Assembly (NCBI RefSeq): GCF_003573695.1
Contig: NC_039362.1
Span: 14,280,063 to 14,344,062, forward strand
DNA: 64,000 nt
From: Papaver somniferum
Lineage: Eukaryota; Streptophyta; Magnoliopsida; Ranunculales; Papaveraceae
Direction: 5' to 3'
Shown: positions 32,708 through 45,897 of the stretch, one piece after another
How positions within the stretch are numbered: position 1 is the stretch's first letter
Layout: the number at the start of each line of letters is the position of its first letter
Position numbers and translations under genes: made by a program
The notes under the pieces: model-generated
What the model saw: only the letters and a program-made list of their open reading frames with translations
The model's database searches: none
Told to the model about the DNA's origin: nothing

Positions 32708-34859
32708 TGAACAAGCGGGGGTCTAACAATACCACCGAATATTTCGCTTAGCAATTTGTATGGACTAACTCCGAAATATTTTGCTAGAGAATCAACTAGA
32801 TAGTCAGACTTAATCTAGATAAAAGTATCTCAAGGAGTTAATATCTCTCTCTTGATTTGATTGCTACTCAAGCTAAAATCAATAGCGAGTCTTTATCAAA
32901 TACAAGGAATAACTTGGACGGTACCAAAGACCAAGGTCCAAGGATCAATCAATATCAATCAACAACCAAAGGTTGGATTTCCAATTGATGATCACGAACG
33001 CACAACCTGTATTATTTCAATTATATAGAATATAATGCGGAAAAGAAATAACACAGACACCAGAATTTTTGTTAACGAGGAAACCGCAAATGCAGAAAAA
33101 TCCCGGGACCTAGTCCATATTGAATACACACTATATTAAGCCGCTACAGACACTAGCTTACTCCAAGCTAACTTCGGACTGGACTATAGTTGAACCCCAA
33201 TCAGTCTCCCACCGATCCAAGGTACAGTTGTACTCCTACACCTCTGAATCCCGCAGGATACTGCGCACTTGATTCCCTTAGCTGATCTCACCCACAACCA
33301 AGAGCTTCTGCAACCCAAAATCGCAGACTTGATAATAAACAAATCTGTCTCACACAAAAGTCTATCAAAGGATAAATATGTCTCCCACAGATAAACCCTA
33401 GGTTTTGTTCCGTCTTAAGATATGAAATCAAGGTGAACATGAACCAATTGATAATCCGGTTTTATATTCCCGAAGAACAACCTAAATTAATCAATTACCT
33501 CTCTACAATCCTTCTTGACTACACAGGCGGTTTGTCGAGGAATCACAAACAGTGAGACGAAAATGTTTGTGACTTCTTTATCTTGCCTATCGGAGAACTC
33601 TCACGATCTCAAGCCAATCAAAGATTGTACTCGTACGATAGAAGATGCAATATCATATCACACAACTACGATAAAAAGTAGTATCGGTCTGGCTTCACAA
33701 TCCCAATGAAGTCTTTAAGTCGTTAACCTGGTTTTAGAGAAGAAAACCAAAGGTTAAAGGAGAATCGACTCTAGCGAGCGCACTAGTATCACACAGACGT
33801 GTGGGGATTAGTTTTGCACAATTCTAGATGTCTCCTATATATAGCCTTCAAATCAGGGTTTTGCCTTAGTTACAAAGCAATCCATATTCACCGTTAGATG
33901 AAAACCTAATATTTCTCAACCGTTAGATCGAAAACTTAGCTTGTCAGACACACTTGGGTAGACGTTTACTGGGTTTTAGAAAACCATGCCAAAACGTGTA
34001 CGTGTATGTTGGTTCAACATAGTAACCCAAAAGGTTAACCATATGAGCATTTCATTAGCATTCCTTAGTAATTTAAGTTTCATGAACTTTATAGCCACTG
34101 TCTGCATAAAGCATTCCTTAGTAATTTAAGTTTCATGTTCAGAGCACATCTTTAGATCATAACCTCTTAAGCTCACAAACAAGTTCGTGGACTTAAGACA
34201 AACAGTGGAGTTTTCCAAACTCAGCAGAAAATCTCAGCAAAGAGACTTTTTCCAGTTCGCAGACTTACATGCAAACGAGTTTTTGGAAAATCCCAGCAGA
34301 AATTCTCGGTACAAGAACTTCCGTCAGTTCGCGGAATGGGTTCGCGGACTTGGCAAAGACAATTCCTCCGGTTTCTCTCAATCAACAAAGTTCGAAAACT
34401 TCGGATTAAGGAATACATGGTTATGTAATCTAAATTCTCATTCCAATCATTGAGACATTCTCAGAGGACGTTATATAGCTGTTATTCACAAACTATTTCG
34501 CGTCAGAGCAATTCTCAAAGTAATTGAAACTTTTCATGACTTTCATCACTAGGTGAAGATAAACTTGATCAAAGCGAAACGTTTTACCAACACATGATTT
34601 CGAGATATAGATAGGCGAGATATACTCGGCTCGAAATATCAAATGTGTATGATCCAGTCTATATAGCATACGACTTTTGTCTCATAAGATATAAGAGATA
34701 GAATAGATAGACTTTTGAGTGATAGAAAAGTTCAAGTCTCCACATACCTTTTTGTTGATGAAGTTCCACGGTTCCTTGAGTAGATCTTCATCGTTATATG
34801 ATGAATCGCCATGCTTGAGATAGAAACGCATGCGAGGTCGACCGATCTATGCTCTAACA
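32708..34859 (-). mobile_element. 3' LTR of nested SIRE-like element (2.15 kb)
   Basis: TGTTAGAGCATAGATCGG to CGCTTGTTCA on the minus strand. It is about 236 bp shorter than the LTR at 38657-41044, mainly through a deletion near 34070 that removes the stretch around the ACTAGTTCAATTG repeat. TATA-like box at 33836-33843. Confidence 0.9.
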
Positions 34860-36636
34860 ATCTCCCCCTTTGTCAATTTTAGTGACAAAACGATTAATAC
34901 ATATGGATACAAAAAATATAAACTTTAGTGGCTCCTATTCCATAGTCTAATCTTCAACGTTCTCTGAAATCTTCTTCCTTCCAAGTACTCCAATGATCCC
35001 AAAGGTTGTAAGTTTAACATCACCGTTGTTGAAGATTCGTAGCTATAACAATGAGAGAAATCGAGATTCTCGATCATTATTATACAATGTCATAGTATTA
35101 TTATGTAACATCACAGTCCAATTGTATCACGACTTTAACAATAATACTATTATGATATGTATCACTCCCCCTTAGTCAATAACCACTCCATCTCGATATG
35201 TATTTGTAGTGTGAACTACAATATTTCTCCCCCTTAGTCAATACTCCATTTCGATCATAATGAAATTGGCAAAGGTACAAGAACGGGATCATAATGAAAT
35301 TTCCACAAGAGACATTTCACAGACTAAAAGAAAAATACATACCAACTTAATTTAGATGCAATCATAAAGCCGAAGCTAAATGCATTCATCAAGGAGTTTC
35401 AATATACAAGATAACCCCTATAAAATTCCACAGCCACACACCCCGCAAGATATTATCATTAAGCACAAGTTCAAAAGAACTCTCCTCCATTTGATGTCAT
35501 TCCCGGAAGAACAACAAGAGCGACCTTAATTTCGAAAGAAAAGAAGGATTTTTAAATTGAACACCAAAAACCATAGAAATGATTTTATATATCCAAAACT
35601 CAACCAAATTAATCACAAGAAAAACCATGATTAATTTAATTGGAATACGCAACTAAATCAAACCACAAAAGTGATCAATTTAATTGGAGATGCTCAACAT
35701 AAGTAAACTTACGGAGCTACGACTAAGGTAATTATACGGAGACGACTAACTTAACCGTTCACATACTCAACATAAGGAAAAACCTTACGGAATATACGAC
35801 TATATCAACCAATAGAACATGATTAGTATAGTCGTTCATATACTCAACACAAGAACTTGTGGAATATATGAAAACTCAACTAGACTAATTACAAGATAAC
35901 TTATAATTAATCTAATTGGAATACAAACAACCAAACTAATCACAAAAGTAATCAATTTAATTGTCAAAAGATTTTGCTCAACAAAAGAAGACTTTCGGAG
36001 CAAATAACTAAATAACCAACCAAGATGATTAATTTAGTTCATAATGCTCAACATATAGCATCTTATGGAACAACCAACAAAGCCAATAAGAATAATCGAC
36101 TTAGTTGTATCGTGCTCAACATAAGACACACAATGGAGCCTTCACGGTAAAACATAATAAAATGGATCAATGAAGTTCAATACTGTGGATAACATACAAG
36201 GATCTATTCTATTTTCCATCATAATGTCATAATAGACTTTATCCTTGTTAAACAAAAGATTTTATCCTATTTTCCATCAAATACATGACTGCATAGGCAT
36301 AACTTTTGTAATTGTCAAAAGTCCATTCGTCCTTTCATTAATACGAATACCAATTCATGAACGACTTTACTTTTGAAAGCATATGGGACCTTCAAGTTCA
36401 CGGGCGTAAACAATACATATCCCATTATCAAATTGCAATATCACAAAATCATTAAGATCAATACTGCAATAACATCATCCTCCAAATATTTTTAGAATTT
36501 AAAAACCAATAAACCTAAAAAACAACATAAGAAGATGAAAACAAAAATAGTTATGTGTAGTCACAATCATCGCTATTGAAGGCACTAGTTATTCTTCCAA
36601 CTAATCCAAAAAGAAGACATACTAGGCATAAAAAAC

Positions 36637-37101
36637 TTAGTTTTCCTTGATGATTTCATACCTCTGAAATGGTCCATCAAAGTAGGAGTCACTGATATCC
36701 TTGACCCTGTTGACCGTAGAGACACCATGTTCAAAAGTTAGAACGTTGACTTTCCGCTCAATGGTGCGAGCATAATGACGAGCCTTTGCACAGTCAAGGA
36801 TAACTTTCTTCTGATTTCTGATCAACATATTCTGAGTACCAAGGATTTTCGCCTGTCCATCAATAAGCTGGTTTATCTGCAATTGAAGGTTAACCAGTTC
36901 AATCTTAACTTCATTCTGAGTACGAATCAGATCCTTGACAGATTCACCAATCCAAGTGTTATACTCTTTTCTTTCAAGCATCTTCTTCCGTATAAACTCT
37001 TGACCAGAATCATGTCCTTTAAGATCATCCTCAACCATAGGGTTAACTTCATCTTTGGGAACAGATTCCATGGAGTTCCTTTCAGAAGAATAAAGAACCA
37101 C
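36637..37101 (-). CDS. Coiled-coil ORF of nested SIRE-like element
   Basis: A 154-residue intact ORF, MVLYSSERNSMESVPKDEVN onwards. Central residues (about 35-100) form a long helix with leucine and isoleucine heptads, including IRTQNEVKIELVNLQLQ. It ends RVKDISDSYFDGPFQRYEII. There is no transmembrane or catalytic motif. It lies after gag where pol would begin and shares its place with 8157-8486 of the + strand copy. It may be a rearranged gag or third-ORF remnant. Confidence 0.45.
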   Translation of the reverse strand: MVLYSSERNSMESVPKDEVNPMVEDDLKGHDSGQEFIRKKMLERKEYNTWIGESVKDLIRTQNEVKIELVNLQLQINQLIDGQAKILGTQNMLIRNQKKVILDCAKARHYARTIERKVNVLTFEHGVSTVNRVKDISDSYFDGPFQRYEIIKEN

Positions 37102-37390
37102 ATATAAGACTTATATATGTTCATGAGTACCCTAGATGGAAACCCTAAAGTTTCTTTAGGAGAGATGGATGTTCGTGGGCCAGCCAAAGAACAAATGGCC
37201 CAATATAGGAAAACTACATACCATGTTGCTTTTAAAGATTCTCTAACGATCATAGTGACAAAAGAAAGAAGTATTAACAACAAAACATCATAAGATATAC
37301 AAACTGGAGAAAAACAACACAATACTTGAGCATCTCACAAATCCTCATTCTTGTATCTTCAAGTTAGACACAAGAATAAACATTATGCTA

Positions 37391-38562
37391 TTAGGTAGCA
37401 GAGGGAGACATAGTCTCACCATAGGTTCTGAGAGAATAACAGTTATTTCCTCCAGGATATCTGAATTTAGCATTTCTTGTCCTTCCTTGGCAGTTTCCAG
37501 AAACGAGAGAACGTCTCACAGTCCTTCTGGGAATCACAGGTGAGGAAACTTTTTGATAACAAAGTCTAGGACCTCTAGAAATAGGTTCTAGGGGATTTTC
37601 CGAAATTGGTCTCCACACACTAGACTTGGATTTATCAGATTTGTTCTTATAAGAACGGGACATACTTTCATTGGTAGCACGAGAATTTACAAATGTCCTA
37701 TAATGATTTCTAGGAGAGAGATCATTTTTATAAGATGCCTGGTTTCCTGTGAAAGGGACCTTCACTGTACCAGTCGTCCGACTATTTACTCCATTGACAG
37801 TAGAAATAAGCAATTTGTGAAGTTCAGAAACACGTTTCTTTCTGGCAAAACAATGGATAGCATAGTGATTTCTTTTCCACAGAAGGTACATATTCGTGGA
37901 GGAGAAGCAACAACTGGTACTTGTATAAACTTCATAGCCACAGGAGAAGATTATAAGTTATGAAAACTTTTCTTGACACGACCTTCATCTGGAGAAAATT
38001 TCATTTTGTATAGTAACTCATGAGAATTAGTTTGTGCAGAAGAATTTCTTTTTAAGACAGAGTTTTCCTTTTCCAAGGATTTACACTGTCCACGGGCTAG
38101 AGAAAGTGATGCTTCAAGTTTCTCTTTCTCAACACGAAGTCTGTCTAGATTAGATGAATGCGTCTTGATCAAAAAATTTTCTCTAATTGAGCCTTCTTTA
38201 ACCAGCTTTTCAAGATCACAAATATTTTCACGCTGTAGATTGTTTTCTTGAAGAAGTTTCTCAATTTCCTTAGAGAACGACCCTATAATGTTGTAGAGTA
38301 CTTGTTCACGATCAGTAGACCTCTCGAATTCATCAATGAGCTGTACATGATCCTTGAGATCAACAAACTCTGTAGAATTTTTTGTAATTCTGGTGGGCTC
38401 CAATTCAGCTTTAGCAATTATGTCCAATGTCCTATTGGAGGAAGAGTGGTTGACACAAGATGAGACAGTCTTCCTACCTCGGGATTCGGAAGAATCAACT
38501 AAGGAGTGATCCTTTGAGGTATTTCTGAGACACTTGACAAAGTTTACATCTTTATGAGGCAT
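37391..38562 (-). pseudogene. gag: Gag of nested SIRE-like element with frameshifted zinc knuckle
   Basis: The first frame (38562-37951, 203 residues) starts MPHKDVNFVKCL. It carries a long coiled coil, SFSKEIEKLLQENNLQRE through KSLEKENSVLKRN, then HELLYKMKFSPDEGRVKKSF. The second frame (37891-37391, 166 residues) begins inside a CCHC knuckle. One frame reads CTFCGK and the next reads RNHYAIHCF, so C-x2-C-x4-H-x4-C is split by a one-base shift near 37870. The rest is a basic Arg/Ser/Asn-rich tail that could bind RNA. The usual N-terminal copia capsid domain is missing, since the ATG lies 80 bp after the primer binding site. The product order fits gag. Translation would end early. Confidence 0.7.
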
Positions 38563-38639
38563 TTTGGTATGTGTATGAGATTCTGTCCACAGACTCAGAT
38601 TGCCACAAACATAGAATTATAAGGTCTTTAACGTGTTTG

Positions 38640-38654
38640 CCTGCTCTGATACCA
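38640..38654 (-). other. Primer binding site of nested SIRE-like element
   Basis: TGGTATCAGAGCAGG on the minus strand, complementary to initiator-Met tRNA. It lies two bases after the LTR end. Confidence 0.9.
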
Positions 38655-38656
38655 AT

Positions 38657-41044
38657 TGAAAAAGCGGGGGTCTAACACCACCACCCAATATTTCGCTTAG
38701 CAATCTGTATGGACTAACTCCGAAATACTTTGCTAGAGAATCAACGAGAATGTCAAACTCAATCTAGATAAAAGTATCTCAAGGAGTTAATATCTCTCTC
38801 TTGATTTGATTTTTACTCAAGCTAAAAACAATAACGAGTCTTTATCAAATACAAGGAATAACTTGGACGGTACCAAAGACCAATGTCCAAGTGTGAATCA
38901 ATGAAATCAACAACCACAAGGTCGGATTTCCAATTGATGATCACGAACGCACAACCTGTATTATTTCAATTATATAGAATATAACGCAGAAAAGAAATAA
39001 CACAGACACCAGAAGTTTTGTTAACGAGGAAACCGCAAATGCATAAAAACCCCGGGACCTAGTCCAGATTGAATACACACTGTATTAAGCCGCTACAGAC
39101 ACTAGCCTACTCCAAGCTAACTTCGGACTGGACTATAGTTGAACCCCAATCAGTCTCCCACCGAACCAAGGTACAGTTGTACTCCTACGCCTCTGATCCC
39201 AGCAGAATACTGCGCACTTGATTCCCTTAGATGATCTCACCCACAACCAAGAGTTGCTGTAATCCAAAATCGCAGATTTGATTATAAAAAAATCTGTCTC
39301 ACACAGAAAAGTCTATCAAAGGACAAATATGTCTCCCAAAGATAAACCCTAGGTTTTGTTCCGTCTTAAGATATGAAATCAAGGTAAACAGAAACCAATT
39401 GGTAATCCGGTCTTATATTCCCGAAGAACAACTTAGATTAATCAATCACCTCTCTACAATCCTTCCTGACTACACAGGCGGTTTGTCGAGGAATCAAAAA
39501 CAGTGAGACGAAGATGCTTGTGACTTCTTTATCTTTCCTATCGGATAACTCTCATGATCTCAAGCCAATCAAAGATTGTACTCGTACGGTAGAAGATGCA
39601 AGATCAGATCACACAACTACGATAAAAAGTAGTATTGTCTTGGCTTCACAATCCCAATGAAGTCTTTATGTCGTTAACCTGGTCTTAGAGAAGAAAACCA
39701 AAGGTTAAAGGAGAATCGACTCTAGCGAGCGCACTAGTATCACATAGACATGTGGGGATTAGTTTTGCACAATGCTAGATGTCTCCTATATATAGCCTTC
39801 AAATCAGGGTTTTGCCTTAGTTACAAAGAAATCCATATTCACAGTTAGATGAAAACCTGATTTAGATTCAAGCTAATATTTCTCAACCGTTAGATCGAAA
39901 ACTTAGCTTGTCACACACACTTGGGTAGACGTTTACTGGGTTTGTGAAAACCATTCCCAAACGTGTACGTGTATGTTGGTTAAACATAGTAACCCAAAAG
40001 GTTAACCATATGAGCATTTCATATTAAGCTTGTTCTTCTTCACCATAACTAGTTCAATTGACTCAAATGAACTAGTTAGAGAGTTGTTTAATTGCTATGA
40101 GATCTTATGTAACTACACAAGACACAATTGAAACAAAGATGATTCGATTCGATTGAATCGACTCATGAACTTTATAGCCACGGTTTGCATAAAGCATTCC
40201 TTAGTAATTTAAGTTTCATGTTCAGAGCACATCTTTAGATCATAACCTCTTAAGCTCACAAAAAAGTTTGCGGACTTAAGACAACCGGTGGAGTTTTCCA
40301 AACTCAGCAGAAAATCTCGGCAAAGAAACTTTTGCCAGTTCGCGGACTTACACACAAACGAGTTTTTGGAAAATCCCAGCAAAAATTCTCGGTACAAGAA
40401 CTTGTGTCAGTTCACGGACTTGGTTCGCGGACTTGGAAAAGCCAATTCCTTCGGTTTCTCTCAATTAAAAAAGTTCAAAAACTTCGGATTGGGGAATACA
40501 TAGTTATATAATCTAAAATCTCATTCCAATCATTGAGACATTCTCAGAGGACGTTATATAGTTGTTATTCACAGAACGTTTCGTATCAGAGCAATTCTCA
40601 AAGTAATTGAAACTTTTCATGACTTTTGTCATTAGGTGAAGATAAACTTGATCAAAGCGAAACGCTTTACCAACACATGATTTCGAGATATAGATAGGCG
40701 AGATATACTCGGCTCGAAATATCAAATGTGTATGATCCAGTCTATATAGCATACGACTTTTGTCTCATAAGATATATGAGATAGAATAGATAGACTTTTG
40801 AGTGATATAAAAGTTCAAGTCTCCACATACCTTTTTTTGATGAAGTTCCATGGTTCCTTGAGTAGATCTTCGTCGTTATATGATGAATCTCCATGAAGTC
40901 CTTGAGCTCAACTACACTTTTCTATCCTAGTCCGAGACTTAGATATGTAGGCTAGAAATCAAGACTTATATTTTTGATCACTAACATTGACAAACATGCT
41001 TGAGATAGCAACGCATGCGAGGTCGACCGAGCTATTCTCTAACA
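38657..41044 (-). mobile_element. Middle LTR of tandem SIRE-like array (2.39 kb)
   Basis: A full-length LTR that touches a primer binding site on one side (38654) and a polypurine tract on the other (CTCCCCCTTTG from 41047). It is thus both the 5' LTR of the copy at 34860-38656 and the 3' LTR of the copy represented by 41045-42316. TATA-like box at 39787-39794. TTCGCGGACTT-type motifs at 40260-40440. Confidence 0.9.
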
Positions 41045-42316
41045 ATCTCCCCCTTTGTCAATTTTAGTGACAAAACGATTAATACATATGGAATACAAAA
41101 AAGATAAACTTTAGTGGCTCCTATTCCATAGTCTAATCTTCAACGTTCCCTGAAATCTTCTTCCTTCCAAGTACTCCAATGATCCCAAAGGTTGTAAGTT
41201 TAGCATCACCGTTGTTGAAGATTCGTAGCTATAACAATGAGAGAAATCAAGATTATCGATCATTATTATACAATGTCATAGTATTATTATGTAATATCAA
41301 AGTCCAATTTTATCACGACTTTAACAATAATACTATAATGATATGTATCACTCCCCCTTAGTCAATACTCCATCTCGATCATGGAAACCACTCCATCTCA
41401 ATATGTATTTGTAGTGTGAACTACAATATTTCTCCCCCTTAGTCAATACTCCATTTCGATCATAATGAAATTGGCAAAGGTACAAGAACGGGATCATAAT
41501 GAAATTTCCACAAGAGACATTTCATAGACTAAAAGAAAAATACATACCAACTTAATTTAGATGCAATCATAAAGCCGAAGCTAAATGCATTCATCAAGGA
41601 GTTTCAAGATACAAGATAACCCCTATAAAATTCCACAGCCGCATACCCCGCAAGATATTACCATTAAGCACAAGTTAAAAAGAACTCTCCCCCATTTGAT
41701 GTCATTCCCGGAAGAAAAACAAGAGCGACCTTAATTTCGAAAGAAAAGAAGGATTTTTAAATTGGATTCCAAAAACCATAGAAATGATTTTCTATATCCA
41801 AAACTCAACAAAATTAATCACAATAAAACCCATGATTAACTTAATTGGAATACACAACTAAATCAAACCACAAAAGTGATCAATTTAATTGAAGGTGCTC
41901 AACATAAGTAAACTTACGGAGCTACGACTAAGGTAATTATACGGGGACGACTAACTTAATCGTTCACATACTCAACATAAGGAAAAACCTTACGGAATAT
42001 ACGACTATATTAACCAATAGAACATGATTAGTATAGTCGTTCATATACTCAACACAAGAACTTGTGGAATTTATGAAAACTTAACTAGACTAATTACAAG
42101 AGAACTTATAATTAATCTAATTGGAATACAAACAACCAAACTAATCACAAAAGTAATCAATTTAATTGTCAAAAGATTTTGCTCAACAAAAGAAGACTTT
42201 CGGAGCAAATAACTAAATAACCAACCAAGATGATTAATTTAGTTCATAATGCTCAACATATAGAATCTTATGGAATAACCAACAAAGCCAATAAGAATAA
42301 TCGACTTAGTTGTATT
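41045..42316 (-). mobile_element. 3' interior of second SIRE-like copy, truncated
   Basis: Collinear and nearly identical with 34860-36105, including the polypurine tract, the three CTCCCCCTT sites and the ATTAATTTGGTT-type repeats. It breaks at 42316 within CGACTTAGTTGTA, where sequence from another element begins. Nothing coding is present. Confidence 0.85.
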
Positions 42317-42904
42317 CACAACACCAACAACAACTCAGATCCGTGATTTAACAAAAACAACAACATCTTACCACCAGCAACTCTCGCATTCACGCTTACA
42401 GATCGAACCCATTCTTCATAATCCATGTCTATTCACAACTGCTATTTCTACGATCTTCATCTCTGGTTTAACAGCAGTCACAGGTGCTTTTCTTTCTCAA
42501 TTTTGGGGAAAATGATTGAGATGAACGAGAGACAGATTCTCTTCTCTCGAATTTAGGGTATAGAAGTAGGGGTGGTTATTCAGCATCCGGTCACTGCTAA
42601 GAGTTAACCATATGGCAACCCCTTAACCTTTGTTGGTTGTCTTTTGATACTTCTCCAAAAGAAAGTTGCTATTTATCCTTGGGTCTGCTCCATATATCAC
42701 TCACTTGCTTTTTGCATTTCCGGCTCAAATTGAGCGATTTCTTCTTCTTGTTCCACGTATGACTCCAGAGTACCTAATAACTCAAAAACATACGTAAAAT
42801 ACATAATTTACAAGAAAAATAGCAAAGAAAACATAAACTACATATAGTAAATAGGGTGTATTCTACACCTATCAGCTATGTAGGATAGAAATCAAGACTT
42901 ATAG
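42317..42904 (-). repeat. Duplicated block containing a gypsy/copia junction
   Basis: 588 bp nearly identical to 50174-50761. It contains the first 558 bp of the gypsy LTR (starting TGATAGGTGTAGAATACACC at 42874 on the minus strand) and 30 bp of the copia LTR that flanks the gypsy insertion (GCTATGTAGG...GACTTATAG). On the right it joins gypsy gag sequence directly. Confidence 0.85.
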
Positions 42905-43452
42905 AAGTCAGGGACTACCACGGTTTCTTGTTCCAAAACCTGCATAGTATGAGAATCAAGTATTTCTAATGGCGGAAATCGAGAAACAAAGTCATTCAAC
43001 AATATTCTCGAAGCACATACATTCAAACCAATAAGAGGTAAAAGAGAAGAAACAATATGCAAAGGGTCAGACAAACCTCGTACAATATCTTGTAGCACGG
43101 AATCCTCTTCGTCCTTGAAAATTCAAGTGAATTATTCACCTGTTGTATATCGTGGTCCTCTATCAAACCTTGCAACCATTCTTCGCCCGTTTCTGCCTTA
43201 ACTTAAGTCTCAACATCAACATCATCATTACAATCATTTGCAAGCTCAATTGGGTCTTCCACAATATTGGTCATATCAGTCACATTCTCAACATACTCGT
43301 CATCATTAGACACAAACCTTGTTGCAAGGAAATTCTGTAAAGCGCTAGTTTCATCATACTCAATACCTTTTGAATAGGTGCTTGATCATTATAAAAATCA
43401 AGAGTTGAGTCAACTACACTAATGTCATCAAATATCTCTAAAGGTTGGTCAT

Positions 43453-45154
43453 TGATAGACATATTTTTGTGTCTAATTTGATCTCAATACTATATATTGT
43501 TGGCACTCGATTTTGTACTAATTTTGTTATTTTATGTATTTGTAGGTATTTTTTGGAAATAAATATTTTTGGAAAATTCGGCTCGAAAAGTTGATTTTGG
43601 CACCCGGAGGACAAGTGTTATTCGGACTCTCACTTTTGGATAAGGGGTAACCTAATTCCTAAGGGGCACCCCCAGGTCACCCCCAAGGCATCTGCTATTC
43701 GCACCCCAGTTCAGGATAGGGGCATATCATCTTCAACCTTTTTGAATTTCAAATTTTGGAGGGAAAAATGGTAACAAAATTAGGGTTGAAGATTTGAAGG
43801 TGTTTCTGTGAGATTCAATCGCTGAAATTAAATGGGTTTCTTCTAATTGACCTGACAGAGCTGGTATGGGTGTTGGTTTTGATCAAAATTGGCTGGATAA
43901 TCACCAGGTGATGAAAACATCAAGAACAGTTTTGGCGGGAAAAATTGTTCTTGAACTGCCGTGACTAGGGTTGAGGATTTGAAGGTGTTCCAGTGAGATT
44001 CAACGGCCCAAATTAAATGGGTTTGTTCCTAGGGCCTAGACAGAGCTGTTATGGGTGTTGGATTCGGTCAAATTTGGTTAGATAATCGGTGGGAATCAAA
44101 ACAGGGAAGATATTCTATTTTTGGAATTGTTGGATGGAAGAGACGTGCATGGGTTAACTCTATTGGCTGGAAACTTCTCCTAAAGCTCAGAGATGATGCG
44201 TGAAAGAGATAAACCAGGAAACAATCCGTAACAAATCAGAGAAATAAAGAAAAAAATATTTCGGAAAATATTCTTTTTATGGCCGGATATTCTTGGAGTT
44301 ATTACAAGGATTGGAGTGACCTGTTGTGTATAAATAGGTCCCTAGTGTCGAGCAGAGGAGGTTAGGCAAGTTTAGGGAGAGTTTGGAAGAGAATAGAGGC
44401 GTAAAATCGAAGAACCAGGCGCTGGAAGAAGAAGTTGTTCTGCTGGTGCTGCTGAAGAACACGAAGAACATCAACCCACGGTCAACAGTCGCAGAATACT
44501 GTCGTTGTTTTACAGCACTTCGCTATACAGCAGTCTTATTTTTCTGTGTCGTTGTTTCTGGACGCCTTCTGTTGGTCGCAGAATCCTGTTTTATAACATT
44601 TGCTTATCTTTCTCTTCATTGTAAACACTTGTGAGCATCAATGAAATATTTTGAGAGGTTTTCCAACATGATGAGCGGATAAAATACCTGGTGATTGAGG
44701 CAATGGAGGATCTATTCACTCATGTTTGATTGGTAAATTCTTTTTATAATTTCTTAATTATTTATTTTATTTAATTCACTTGGATCAAAAAAAAAGAGAT
44801 AAAAATGGTTTTCTTAATTAGTTGTGAATCAGTTTGATGTTTTATGCTTAGAATAAATTCTTTGATAAATCATGCTTAAGGATTACAAGTTAATATTTGG
44901 ACACATTATAGATTTATAAGTGATTTAATGGAAAAAGATCTAGATAATAATTATGAAATATTTTTGTAACCAATCAACTTGAAGTAATAGGAAATCCGGA
45001 GCCTTAGTCCATTTTAAATCTTGACATCACTCTTTGAAAATTAATTTTCTTCATTCATTTATTTGTTTAAATATTAAAAAAAAGAGTTACCTTCACAAGT
45101 TCGAAAAGAACCCAGTTTTTACCACTATCTACAACAACATTTGAAAATACATCA
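43453..45154 (+). mobile_element. Solo LTR 1 (1.70 kb), target duplication GTCAT
   Basis: Starts TGATAGACATATTTTTGTGT and ends AAAATACATCA, flanked by GTCAT at 43448-43452 and 45155-45159. It is related over its length to 51614-53174 and, inverted, to 45898-47435: the opening 40 bp, the GGATAAGGGG and CACCCCCAG-type stretch, GAGCATCAATGAAATATTTTGAG and the AACATGATGAGCGG segment. No interior sequence is present. A short ORF inside (44383-44634) is probably incidental. Confidence 0.9.
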
Positions 45155-45897
45155 GTCATTTTCAACACAACTATTCATTTCCTCTTCGTCTTCATCTTGA
45201 TCCCAAAAAGACTCCATTGTACACTCCTTGTTGTTGTCACCATGAGCTGTTTCAAGCAATGCATCATAATCACCGTCACATTCATAGGTAACATAAGATT
45301 GGTCCTCGCTGAATTTAGTGTTGCTAATCTCGAACTCATCCTTTTGAATAGGTGAATGATCATTATTAAGATCAAGAGTTGAGTTAACTACACAATTATC
45401 ATCAAAACCGCCCAAGGATTGGTCTTTTTCAGGATTGGCCTTGTATTCATCAATGCATTGTTTTAAGTTGGAAACACCTTTTTGAAGCTCTTGGAGTGAT
45501 CCATCCAAATTTTGAAAATAGTGTTCCATTTGTTGGTAAAGCTCGTTCGACAAGGAAAAAGTCGAATCACTTACTTCAGTATTGCTAGGCCAATTATCTT
45601 CCCTTTGAATGGGTGAATGATCATAACTACGATCAGAAATTGGGCCAAACATACTATTAGCGTATTCGATCAATGAAACTGGATCCATGCTTGGATGTCT
45701 ACAAACTGACTCCATGCTGACCATAAATTGTTGCATTTCATCTACCAAACTCGAAGAAATATTAATAGGAGCACAAGTATCATCACCTCTTTGTGGTTGC
45801 TCACTTACATACCCACCGTAAGAAGGTTGGAATGTATGAGAACAACTAAAAGGGTACGTGGAGTATTGATCATATCCAAAGGATTGGTTTTGATTGT

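Larger units (their letters stand above)
34860..38656 (-). mobile_element. Interior of nested SIRE-like element, no pol
   Basis: A 3.8 kb interior running from the primer binding site (38640-38654) through gag and a coiled-coil ORF to a 1.7 kb non-coding 3' part with CTCCCCCTT motifs. The polypurine tract is ATCTCCCCCTTT at 34860-34871. Integrase, reverse transcriptase and RNase H, which need about 3.5 kb, are absent, so the element is non-autonomous. Confidence 0.85.
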
